Positions 7,001 to 13,460 of a stretch of 17,669 bases of DNA are shown in pieces (position 1 is the first letter of the stretch; every line of letters starts with the position of its first letter). The notes under the pieces are model-generated. The model was given only the letters and a program-made list of their open reading frames with translations. It had not been told where the DNA came from and did no database searches. The stretch is from Prevotella sp. UBA4330 (GTDB taxonomy: Bacteria > Bacteroidota > Bacteroidia > Bacteroidales > Bacteroidaceae). The position numbers and the translations under genes were made by a program. The stretch spans positions 1-17,669 of the forward strand of contig DGTS01000023.1 in the NCBI GenBank assembly GCA_002394385.1. The letters run 5' to 3'.

Positions 7001-9602
7001 TCTCGCCTACGCCAGAAGCACCGTAAGGAATAACCTGATACTTGTGGTTGCCGATGGTCAGGTCGGAAGCAACGTCATTGCAAGTATGTGCTGATCCTGG
7101 AGCCGGATTGTCGATGGTGTGGATGACGTTGCCGTCGCGCAGAATCTCAATCTTTGTGATGTCGCCTTCAGCAAGGTCGCTGCCGTCGATAGACTTGGTA
7201 GGAGCGTTGAATGCTACGGTTGCGCCCAGCACGTCGTCAAGAGGAGTAACGGTCAGACCCTCAACTGCTGCGGGAGCGTCGCCCTCGGCACCAGCCTCGA
7301 TGACGAGTTTCTTGATGTTCAGACGCCACATGTTAGCATCAGAAGTAACGTGGATGGCAACGTAGTAAATGCCTTCCTCTTCGGATGTGAAACTACCCTC
7401 GAAGTCTGTGTCAACGGTAGAGGCGAACTCCTGCTCGGAGATTGCTGTTGTGGTGAGTGCGTCAACAGTGCCTGCCTTGCCCACCTTCACCTCGAACTTC
7501 TCTTTGTAATTGTTGCTTGCTGTAGAAGCAGTAACCGTAACGTTGTAGTTCTTGCTTGCCTCCAGTTTGATAGGCAGGATGAGGTAATCGTCGGCAGCAG
7601 ATGCTGTGTTGTATGAGTAGTAAGCGCCGTAAGAAGCACTCCATGCCCATGTCTTGCCGTCGCCGTTGTTGTCGATTGAAGAATAGTCGTCCATCGTTCC
7701 TTCCTGTGTGAAGTCGCCAGTGTAAGGAGCGCTGATAGGAGTAGCCTCAATGAGGAAGTCGTCAACGGTAAGGTAATACTGGTCGGCATCAGAGATAGCA
7801 TGAACGCCAAAGTAATAGTAACCAGAAGTACTAACAGTGAACTCTTCATTCTCCAAAGCGTGGAATGTTGCGTAGTTGACATTCTCCTCGGGAATTACAA
7901 CAGAACCGGCAGACAATGCTTCGGCCGTTGCTTCTGTAGCCGCCTTGACTTCAAGTTTTTCTGGATATGAAGCGGTTTCGGCTTTTGCGTTAATGCTGAA
8001 ATGATACTTCTTGCCAGCAACCAACTTTATGGCAGGAGAAACGAGCCAATCGTCTCCATCGTTAGTTGTACTCCACTTATAACGAACAGAACCGCTATAG
8101 AAACTCCATGTACTACCGTCGCTGTTTGCGTCGATAATAGAGAAGTGCTTCTGTAATGAAGCATCGCTAAAGTCGTTGCTATATGGCAGCACATCAATCT
8201 GTGTAGGAGCAGGCTCCTCTGCATAGAGTGTAAGAGCATTGATATAAGCAAGATAGTAAACCTCGTCAATCTTACCGTTGGCCAAGAGATACTGACCTTC
8301 GTCGAGTGTCAGAGTCTGTGCTTCAGAATCGTAAGTGAATGTGAAGGCGTCGTCAATTGAACTACCGCTTGTAGTACTAAGAACCCAACAGTCTAATGCA
8401 CCAGATTTGCCGAGGTACTGACCGCCCTCAAATGTAACGGTGCTGCCAGACAGAGTACCCTTAATCCAAGAGTCAGGGAAGTCGCTGAAGATACCGCTGA
8501 TATATACATCGTTCTCTACGAAAGCAACCTTGGCTGCGGTAGGAACAGCCTTTGAACCTGTGCCCTCTGCATACCAGTCTTGAACTGTAGCACCTGCAGG
8601 CAGTTCAACGAGGTCTGTCGATGGTGGAACATAGCCTTCGTCCAATGTCCATACTGTGTCGTAGTCGCCATAGCCTTGCCATGAGTTGTCGTCGTCCCAG
8701 AATATACCGATGATTTTGCTGCTGCTTGAGCCTTCCAGCGAAATAGTGTTGCCGTCGATGGTGAATGTGATGTCACCAGTGCCTCTTGTAGCACCGGAAC
8801 TGGTATAATCTCCCCAGTTAAGACTCAGCGTTGCAGCATATTCTGAAGTTGAAACGTAATATAAAGGCTGAGCACCTGCAATGGTTATGGTGTTACCGTC
8901 CTTAGTACCCTTTACCCATGAGCCCTGTGCAAAATCAGTTACAGGGTCCTTGATATATACAGTGCCATCGGAGGCCTCTACTATTGTTACAGTACCGCTT
9001 TGTTCTTCTGTATAAACACTTCCACCGCTATAATAAAAAGCAGTACCTGTACGGGTGTAGTACTTAGTTTCGCCCTCTGCAGGAGCAGTAATGATACCGT
9101 GCTCGTCAACGGTCTCTGCCTTGCGCGGAGCCTTGTTAGCAGAAGCGGTTGCAGGGTTGAATTGCTTGAATAGTTCAGCCTGTGCAGCGTCGTTCTTCTT
9201 TGTTTGCTCTTTTGACAGACTGCCAACATAGTTCTTTACAGGAACATTCTGAACAAGTCCGCTCTTTGAAACGAACTGCGGTGTGGCATGTGCTGCCCAG
9301 TTCCATGTGGCAAAGGGCTTGCCTACTGTTTTGTCGGCAGCCTTCAGAGCCTTTGCCTCTTCCATACTCTGTGCGCTCTGCTGGCTGGCTGCTGCGGCTT
9401 GGAAAGAGATAGCCTCTACCTGAGCCTCGTTAGCCTTCAACTGAGCGTCCTTTGCTTTCTGCAGGGCTTGCTTGTCAAGTTTGCCCGTCGTGAAAGTCTT
9501 CGCGTTAGCGTTGGAAGCCTTTTTGGCTACCTGCGCCTGCGACGGTGCTGACAGCAACAATGCCGCTGCCAATACCAGGAATGAAGTAAATTTCTTACTC
9601 AT
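4071..9602 (-). CDS. giant modular secreted surface protein (adhesin-like, FN3 modules, sorting tail)
   Basis: A predicted exported surface protein of 1843 residues. The chosen start at 9602 gives a clean signal peptide (MSKKFTSFLVLAAALLLSAPSQAQ); an in-frame ATG at 9626 would add 8 residues. Numbering from 9602, residues 25-150 are rich in Ala, Gln and Lys and may form a coiled coil. Residues 177-327 and 332-462 are two related beta modules (SWVKGTKDGNTITIAG, SWIKGTLSGSTVTFEG). Residues 472-620, 626-770 and 882-1026 are three homologous repeats with motifs such as IDNNADGNTWKWS, AADDYLI and YYIAVHAISDADQ; they resemble cleaved-adhesin (jelly-roll) domains of Porphyromonas haemagglutinins. 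Fibronectin-III-like segments are about 777-877, 1032-1132 and 1137-1242. A CARDB-like stretch is 1397-1502 and a further cleaved-adhesin domain is 1542-1737. The tail IYSIDGKLIRKQ to GIYVINDKKVIIK looks like a type IX sorting signal. No catalytic motif is seen; ligand unknown. Confidence 0.88.
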   Translation of the reverse strand: MSKKFTSFLVLAAALLLSAPSQAQVAKKASNANAKTFTTGKLDKQALQKAKDAQLKANEAQVEAISFQAAAASQQSAQSMEEAKALKAADKTVGKPFATWNWAAHATPQFVSKSGLVQNVPVKNYVGSLSKEQTKKNDAAQAELFKQFNPATASANKAPRKAETVDEHGIITAPAEGETKYYTRTGTAFYYSGGSVYTEEQSGTVTIVEASDGTVYIKDPVTDFAQGSWVKGTKDGNTITIAGAQPLYYVSTSEYAATLSLNWGDYTSSGATRGTGDITFTIDGNTISLEGSSSSKIIGIFWDDDNSWQGYGDYDTVWTLDEGYVPPSTDLVELPAGATVQDWYAEGTGSKAVPTAAKVAFVENDVYISGIFSDFPDSWIKGTLSGSTVTFEGGQYLGKSGALDCWVLSTTSGSSIDDAFTFTYDSEAQTLTLDEGQYLLANGKIDEVYYLAYINALTLYAEEPAPTQIDVLPYSNDFSDASLQKHFSIIDANSDGSTWSFYSGSVRYKWSTTNDGDDWLVSPAIKLVAGKKYHFSINAKAETASYPEKLEVKAATEATAEALSAGSVVIPEENVNYATFHALENEEFTVSTSGYYYFGVHAISDADQYYLTVDDFLIEATPISAPYTGDFTQEGTMDDYSSIDNNGDGKTWAWSASYGAYYSYNTASAADDYLILPIKLEASKNYNVTVTASTASNNYKEKFEVKVGKAGTVDALTTTAISEQEFASTVDTDFEGSFTSEEEGIYYVAIHVTSDANMWRLNIKKLVIEAGAEGDAPAAVEGLTVTPLDDVLGATVAFNAPTKSIDGSDLAEGDITKIEILRDGNVIHTIDNPAPGSAHTCNDVASDLTIGNHKYQVIPYGASGVGEKSEEITVFLSAVLTVPYTFDLASDIISTFSVIDNNADGNTWKWSTSNGTYYGYSSANAADDYLISAPFRLEAGKSYMITVGAKGSKNFPERLEVLVGQEATVAGLTQTVIPATEVATGNFDDYEGEFTVSADGIYYIAVHAISDADQFNLFVNKLSIEKGAEPTAPAAAIDLTAEAGAEGALEVNLAFTAPANAVNGSALSGTEDIKIYRDDVLVNTLTGVTPGSAQTWQDTNVEDGKTYTYYIVAANESGDGQKSEKVSVFVGQDVPAVVTGFTKTADTAESITFAWDEVKGVNGGYIDAANATYNIYKLAIESSIFGNYLVEDGQIGSVEGATTGTIDYPVDEGDQTYQYFGISAKVGENESDPTGAYTYTLVGAPYELPLEESFTGKTLHFTWDTSINAALGVTEDASDGDGTALALQADSDYGEAGEVTFFTGKVNLNPAANPTIIFDAKKGTSNITDLTIFVLSPDGTSTDVETVTLTDAYQTFKVSIPSSAKNGRYNQVGFKANFPATGESIIIDNIKITDLYQYNLSVDVTAPKTVQAGNKATVTATVKNIGEEAIESYNLTVKAGEKELLNQEVSEPLAMFESKTFDIDYETTIFDEAGDVTITATVTPEVDLDETDNTAETIITIKQSSAAGPENVTAQVEEDGKTVDVAWSAPSTSTEEATDDVESYDDFADGGLFDATAGENGQEVSQTGNIGEWTVYDGNNGYWGYGFNGVTSTLGQPGSWQVFNPSQIAASSGTLADQYPAHSGDKYFISTCVAEPEGAIAATDNWLISPELPGIAQTIKFYVRELVDSYGAESYEVLASSTDKEIASFSLVEAKTTSATDWEEVSVDLPAGTKYFAIRHTSTDVWAMLLDDITFTVGGGEIDHYNIYVDGELVDNTDGTTINVEIDESGEHTVSVTAVYTNGTESAPVSADPVTTTAIDKVTVDGKPVDIYSIDGKLIRKQATTLEGLRGIYVINDKKVIIK

Positions 9603-9931
9603 AATTGACTTTTTTAAGTGAAACATAAATATTAATAGTAATAATTCTTTCCCGTTAGGTTGTTGTATATTGACTGAAGTTTCGCAAACTCAACTTCTTT
9701 GGAGTTATGGAGTTAAGGAGTTATAACATTAGTTATCTTCTCCTTTTCCATTTGGAGTTATTGGAAAATGGGGTGTTGTCTTAACTCCTTAACTCCTTTA
9801 ACTCCTTAACTCCTTCAACTTGCTAAAGTTGAGTTGTTGATTGTCATGTGCTCGGCATAATTGCCCTTCTTTATGTGGAATAGGCCCTTTTGGGGACGTT
9901 ATTTGCAGTTACACCTATAAGTACACGTTTG
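9603..9931 (-). promoter_or_regulatory. long 5' leader of the giant surface-protein gene
   Basis: If the promoter at 9932-9962 drives the gene, the transcript has an untranslated leader of about 325 nt. No ORF with coding character is seen in it. Its main content is the fold-back at 9687-9835. No known riboswitch was recognised. A closer canonical promoter was looked for and not found. Confidence 0.5.
9687..9835. repeat. large fold-back built of GGAGTTAA-type units
   Basis: The outermost arms are perfect (AACTCAACTT at 9687-9696, AAGTTGAGTT at 9826-9835). Inside these the left side carries GGAGTTATGGAGTTAAGGAG units and the right side (9781-9814) carries four TTAACTCC-type units, so the arms pair imperfectly over about 35-45 bp. 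The centre (about 9727-9778) holds a smaller inverted pair, TTTTCCA and TGGAAAA. The layout matches the repeats at 14424-14562 and 16114-16224, but the sequence of arms and core differs. Confidence 0.75.
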
Positions 9932-9962
9932 CAAAATTACAAAAAATATTATTAAATGCAAA
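9932..9962 (-). promoter_or_regulatory. promoter of the giant surface-protein gene
   Basis: The minus strand has TTTG (9959-9962), a 19-nt gap and TAATTTTG (9932-9939), an exact match to TAnnTTTG. The same spacing is found in the peptidase promoter. It is the best promoter between trmO and the surface-protein gene. Confidence 0.7.
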
Positions 9963-10064
9963 CGTTTTCGTGATAATTTATTCTTTTTCGGCGTTAAATA
10001 GTTACAAAAATACCAAAATCGTGGTATCGGCGTGACTTTTTAAAAGACAGATAGCGAAAAGCAA

Positions 10065-10097
10065 TTTCAGTGGATTTGCTAGCCAAATTCACTGAAA
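10065..10097 (-). terminator. probable terminator of the RAYT-trmO unit
   Basis: A 13-bp stem (TTTCAGTGGATTT with AAATTCACTGAAA, one wobble) and a 7-nt loop lie downstream of trmO on the minus strand, followed there by TTGCTTTTCG. The T-run is modest and the hairpin is 120 nt from the stop codon, so it is a moderate call. Confidence 0.6.
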
Positions 10098-10099
10098 GT

Positions 10100-10165
10100 G
10101 CTGAGTAAAATAGCCTATATTGCTGAGTAAAATAGCCTATTTTACTTACCAAAATAGCCTATATT
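10100..10165. repeat. three 22-nt tandem units, AT-rich
   Basis: Units at 10100-10121, 10122-10143 and 10144-10165. The first two differ at one base; the third keeps the last 15 nt (AAAATAGCCTATATT) and differs in its first 7. There are no spacers, so this is a tandem repeat and not a CRISPR array. Confidence 0.85.
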
Positions 10166-10173
10166 ACTTTCCC

Positions 10174-10217
10174 GTTGATGCCGTTTCGCGTTGCGGTTGA
10201 TGCCGTTTGGCAGTCCG
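10174..10217. repeat. two 22-nt tandem units ending at the trmO stop codon
   Basis: GTTGATGCCGTTT begins at 10174 and again at 10196, a 22-nt period; the remaining 9 nt of each unit differ partly. The second unit ends one base before the trmO stop codon. The period equals that of the unrelated AT-rich array 8 nt away. Confidence 0.7.
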
Positions 10218-10218
10218 T

Positions 10219-10875
10219 TTAGTATGCTTTGAGCGTGCCGTCGGCCACGGTGAAGTGTATGTCGCGCCCGAAGATGGGCATGCCATACACCTTCTCGGGG
10301 TCGTCCTGCACGCGGGGGCGAGGGTCGAGTTCGAGCACACCGACGAGTGCCTGCTGCTGTTCGGCGGTGAGTTCACGGCGCAACTGCTCGCTGAGTTCCA
10401 CGTGCAGCCGGTTCCATGCGGTCTGCTCCACGAATCCCGAGCGGGCGTCGGGCTTCGAGTCGCAGTAGGGGATGTAAGGTTTGATGTCGAGGATGGGTGT
10501 GCCGTCCATGAGGTCGGCGCCGCTGACGTGTATCACCGGTCCACGCCGTTCGTCGTTCTCTATATTTATAATATGTACGCACGAGAGTCCGATGGGGTTG
10601 GGGCGGAATGGCGAGCGTGTGGCGAAGACGCCCATACGGCGGTTGCCTCCCAGTCGGGGAGGTCGCACGGTGAGGCTGTCGCCCAGTGTTTTGTTGGCAG
10701 AGAACTCCCAGATTATCCACAGGTGGCTGAAGTCTTCGAGTCCTCTCACCGCGTCGATGTTGCGGTATTTTGGCTCGAAAACAATCTCGCCTGTCAGTTG
10801 TTCCACCAGTCCGCTCTGTCTCGGAATGCCGAACTTGCTGGTGAACGGTGAATGGAAATGTGCTATTGGTTGCAT
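10219..10875 (-). CDS. trmO: tRNA (t6A37) N6-methyltransferase TrmO (TsaA/YaeB family)
   Basis: Methylates N6-threonylcarbamoyladenosine at position 37 of ANN-decoding tRNAs such as tRNA-Thr, using S-adenosylmethionine; a cytoplasmic enzyme with a beta-barrel fold. The 218-residue product starts at the ATG at 10875 (MQPIAHFHSPFTSKFGIPRQ), as is typical of the family. The frame is open upstream to 10983, but that part has no family character. Recognisable motifs are the block at residues 71-98 (RPPRLGGN, then MGVFATRSPFRPNPIGLS) and DLMDGTPILDIKPYIPYCDS at 121-140, both hallmarks of TsaA proteins. The C-terminal extension (about 150-218) matches the small C-terminal domain found in E. coli TrmO. 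The start overlaps the end of the upstream RAYT gene by 13 nt (ATGCAACCAATAG), which suggests translational coupling. Confidence 0.92.
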   Translation of the reverse strand: MQPIAHFHSPFTSKFGIPRQSGLVEQLTGEIVFEPKYRNIDAVRGLEDFSHLWIIWEFSANKTLGDSLTVRPPRLGGNRRMGVFATRSPFRPNPIGLSCVHIINIENDERRGPVIHVSGADLMDGTPILDIKPYIPYCDSKPDARSGFVEQTAWNRLHVELSEQLRRELTAEQQQALVGVLELDPRPRVQDDPEKVYGMPIFGRDIHFTVADGTLKAY

Positions 10876-11915
10876 ATTTCTTTTGCCATTTGGTTTAGTG
10901 CGAGACATTTCTCGCGGGTTATCAGTATTTTCTCGTTGTGGTGTTCCCACGGGGCGAGGATGAGCAGTTTGCCCTGTGAGCAAGCCTCGAAGAACTCGCC
11001 GCCGGGCTTGGTGTATGGTGTTAGCCCGTTCTCCTCGATGAAGATGAGAGGCATGCGGGCGTTCATGGCAGCGCGCATCACTGCCTTCTCGCCTTTTGAT
11101 ATGGCTGGCGACACGAGCACTGCGCCTCTCCTTGCTTCTGCAAGAAAGTGTTCCACACGTTCGGTAATCTCTTCATCGCTGAGCCTTCTGGAGCATTGCA
11201 CCTGTAGTCTGACGGGGCGGGAGAGCAGGAAGCGGTTGCCGAGGGCAGAGTAGTTGCGTCCTGCTACGGTCATGCCGAAACGCACACGGAAGAGGTCGGG
11301 GCATTGTCGCTTCGTCATCAGGCGGCGCGGGTTGTCGGCGAGATAGTCAATCCATCTTTGCAGTTCTCCCTTGCCTCCCAGTATATGGTCGTTGTAGCCG
11401 ATGCTCCAGAGCATGCCGTGCTCGCGGTCGTCGAGGCTGCGGTCCCGTTTCTCCCCTGGCTTTCGTTGCTGCGACGGCTGTTCTCTTTGCTGCGACGGCG
11501 TCGCAGCATAGCCTAACTGGCGGTAGTGCTTGTTGGTGCTTGCCTTGAAGCCCTTGATGACTTGCCCTAAGTGCTGGGGCATGCGGCTTTTCACGAAGAG
11601 AATGCCGTGCAGATGGTCGGGCATCATCTGAAGGGCGATGCTCGAAACCTCGGGGTGGTAATTGCCAACGTCGAGCCACTCGCGCTTCACTGCCTCGCCC
11701 AGTTCGGTAAGCGCCACATGAGGCGCTTCGGGCGAATTGCCCTCCACGTCTGTCCTGCCTTCAAGGGTGCCGAACAACGGGCGACGGCCCTCGGTGGTGA
11801 GTGTTACGAGATAGATGCTGCGCCCCTCGTAGTCGTGGCCTACGCGCCTGCGAAGCATTGAAGGTTTCTTCTCTTTGGCATACGGTCTATGCTTTTCAAA
11901 TTCCTCTTTGTTCAT
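10863..11915 (-). CDS. REP-associated tyrosine transposase (RAYT, Y1/HUH) with extra C-terminal domain
   Basis: A 350-residue protein. Residues 33-205 match the Y1 transposase fold of RAYT proteins (COG1943), which nick single-stranded DNA at REP-type hairpins. Visible features are IYLVTLTTEGRRPLFG at 34-49, the HUH motif H101-L-H103 in MPDHLHGILF, and GYNDHILGGKGELQRWIDYLADNPRR, whose Y174 aligns with the family's catalytic tyrosine. Residues 136-165 between them form a Gln/Arg-rich insert with a short repeat (SQQREQPSQQRKPG). Residues 213-350 are not part of the usual transposase. They read like an alpha/beta domain (RGAVLVSPAISKGEKAVMRAA, PLIFIE, KLLILAPWEH), and a Rossmann-type DprA/SLOG-like fold is possible but unproven. 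The gene is intact, has its own -7 box and overlaps trmO. Such proteins are usually domesticated single-copy genes. Confidence 0.85.
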   Translation of the reverse strand: MNKEEFEKHRPYAKEKKPSMLRRRVGHDYEGRSIYLVTLTTEGRRPLFGTLEGRTDVEGNSPEAPHVALTELGEAVKREWLDVGNYHPEVSSIALQMMPDHLHGILFVKSRMPQHLGQVIKGFKASTNKHYRQLGYAATPSQQREQPSQQRKPGEKRDRSLDDREHGMLWSIGYNDHILGGKGELQRWIDYLADNPRRLMTKRQCPDLFRVRFGMTVAGRNYSALGNRFLLSRPVRLQVQCSRRLSDEEITERVEHFLAEARRGAVLVSPAISKGEKAVMRAAMNARMPLIFIEENGLTPYTKPGGEFFEACSQGKLLILAPWEHHNEKILITREKCLALNQMAKEICNQ

Positions 11916-11937
11916 GGTCGTGAAGGCATTAGCGTTG

Positions 11938-11945
11938 CAAAAATA
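11938..11945 (-). promoter_or_regulatory. -7 box for the RAYT-trmO unit
   Basis: The minus strand reads TATTTTTG, matching TAnnTTTG, 22 nt before the ATG at 11915. A good TTTG -33 box at 19-21 nt is not seen, so the promoter may be weak or activator-dependent. Confidence 0.5.
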
Positions 11946-11987
11946 AGGAAAAAATGTTTAAAGGGGAATCTTTGAAGATGAAAAATG

Positions 11988-12016
11988 TTGTTTGTGGAAA
12001 TAAATTGCTATCTTTG
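11988..12016 (+). promoter_or_regulatory. promoter of rmuC
   Basis: TATCTTTG (12009-12016) is an exact -7 match, 22 nt before the rmuC ATG. A TTG lies 18 nt upstream at 11988-11990, an acceptable but incomplete -33 element. This promoter is divergent from the one for the RAYT gene. Confidence 0.65.
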
Positions 12017-12038
12017 CAGAAGATAAACCGAGAAGAAA

Positions 12039-13454
12039 ATGGAGATACTATATATCATAATAGGGCTTGTGGCAGGACTGCTGATAGGCATTTTCTACGG
12101 CAGGGGCAAGACGGGGGCTCTCTCTGCAGAACTGAAACTGACTGCCGAAGAGAACTCACGGCTGCGCAAAGACTCGGAGCAGGCGGACAACCTCAGACAA
12201 CGACAGATGGCTCTGACGGCAGAGCGCGACCGGCTGGTCACCGAGGCCGACATGCTGCGCCAGCAAATGGAGCAGCAGAAGGAGCAGGCGCAACAGATGA
12301 GAGAACAGTTTGAAGAGCGGCACCGCGAGGCTCTCGATGGTCAGCAGGCACGTTTCAACGAGGTGATAGACAAGGTGAAGGCTGAGATGAAAAGCGCCAC
12401 CAGCGACATGCTGAAGCAGCGGCAGCAGGAGTTCTCGGAGCAGAGCAACAGCAGCATAGGGCAGATTGTTGACCCGCTGCGCAAGACCATTGCCGACATG
12501 AAGGAGGCGCTGAGCGAAAACACGATAAAGCAGACGTCGATGAGCAGCGAGATGAAGGCCAACATGGAGAACATGATGAGGCAGAGCGAGGCGGCACGAC
12601 GCAGCACCGAGGAACTGACACGTGCCTTCCGTCACGAGACAAAGGTGCAGGGCGACTGGGGAGAGGCGGTGCTCGACGAACTGCTCGAGTCGCAGGGACT
12701 GCGCTGCGGCATTCACTATGAGACACAGGCCACGATACGCGACGCCAAGGGCAACGTGATACACCCGGAGGAGGGGGCGAGCCTGAGACCCGACATCATA
12801 GTGCATCTCGACAAGAACCGCGAACTGATAATAGACTCCAAGGTGTCGCTATCGAGTTTCATCGACTATGTGAACGCCGAAAACTCGGAGGAACGACAGC
12901 GATTCCTGAAGGCTCACATCGACAGCATCTGGCGACACGTGAAGGAACTCTCGGACAAAGACTATTCGTCGTACATACAACCGCCGAAGGTGAGGATGGA
13001 CTATGTCATAATGTTCGTGCCGCACACGGGAGCACTGTGGACGGCGCTCAACGCACAACCCGACCTCTGGCGCAAGGCGATGGAGAAGAATGTCTTCATT
13101 GCCGACGAGCAGACGCTATTCGCCGCACTGCGCATCATAAACCTCACGTGGACGCAGATAGTGCAGGCGGAGAACCATGAGAAAGTATATCGCCTGGCGG
13201 AGGAGATGCTCGACCGCGTGGGGAAATTCGTCAAGAGTTACGATGACATGGGCAGGCAGATAGAGAGACTGCAAAAAGCATACGAGGAGGGCGGACGCAA
13301 ACTGGCGCCAAACGGACAGAGCATCATCACGACATCGATGAAACTGATAAAACTCGGAGCAAGGCAGAACCCCAAGAACCCCGTGGCAGACAGCGAGGAC
13401 ATAGAGACGGCTGGCAGTCTGCCCGCCATGGAGCAAAATGAAAATGAAGAATAA
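12039..13454 (+). CDS. rmuC: DNA recombination protein RmuC
   Basis: RmuC family protein of 471 residues, a putative nuclease known to limit recombination at short inverted repeats in E. coli. Residues 2-21 (EILYIIIGLVAGLLIGIFYG) form an N-terminal membrane anchor. Residues 28-200 are a long coiled coil rich in Glu, Gln and Arg. The conserved RmuC core follows: HETKVQGDWGEAVLDELLESQGL at about 199-221, then RPDIIVHL (P251-D252) and LIIDSKVSL (D266-S-K268), which fit a PD-(D/E)XK nuclease site. KLAPNGQSI near the C-terminus is also typical of the family. The start is 22 nt downstream of a TATCTTTG box. Its reported role against inverted-repeat rearrangement is of interest here because several long inverted repeats lie close by; any link is inference. 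Confidence 0.93.
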   Translation: MEILYIIIGLVAGLLIGIFYGRGKTGALSAELKLTAEENSRLRKDSEQADNLRQRQMALTAERDRLVTEADMLRQQMEQQKEQAQQMREQFEERHREALDGQQARFNEVIDKVKAEMKSATSDMLKQRQQEFSEQSNSSIGQIVDPLRKTIADMKEALSENTIKQTSMSSEMKANMENMMRQSEAARRSTEELTRAFRHETKVQGDWGEAVLDELLESQGLRCGIHYETQATIRDAKGNVIHPEEGASLRPDIIVHLDKNRELIIDSKVSLSSFIDYVNAENSEERQRFLKAHIDSIWRHVKELSDKDYSSYIQPPKVRMDYVIMFVPHTGALWTALNAQPDLWRKAMEKNVFIADEQTLFAALRIINLTWTQIVQAENHEKVYRLAEEMLDRVGKFVKSYDDMGRQIERLQKAYEEGGRKLAPNGQSIITTSMKLIKLGARQNPKNPVADSEDIETAGSLPAMEQNENEE

Positions 13455-13460
13455 AGAACT

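Noticed and set aside
6312..7094. 260-codon open frame on the plus strand
   Set aside because: It is antisense to the repeat region of the giant surface-protein gene; its Cys- and Val-rich product is typical of a shadow frame.
10207..10851. 214-codon open frame opposite trmO
   Set aside because: trmO has clear family motifs on the minus strand; the opposite frame is a shadow.
10876..10983. 36-residue N-terminal extension of TrmO
   Set aside because: It lies within the RAYT coding sequence and has no TrmO character. The ATG at 10875 gives the normal family N-terminus.
11954..12313. 119-codon frame beginning before rmuC
   Set aside because: It starts upstream of the rmuC promoter box and overlaps rmuC in another frame, giving an Arg/Gly/Thr-rich product without family character.
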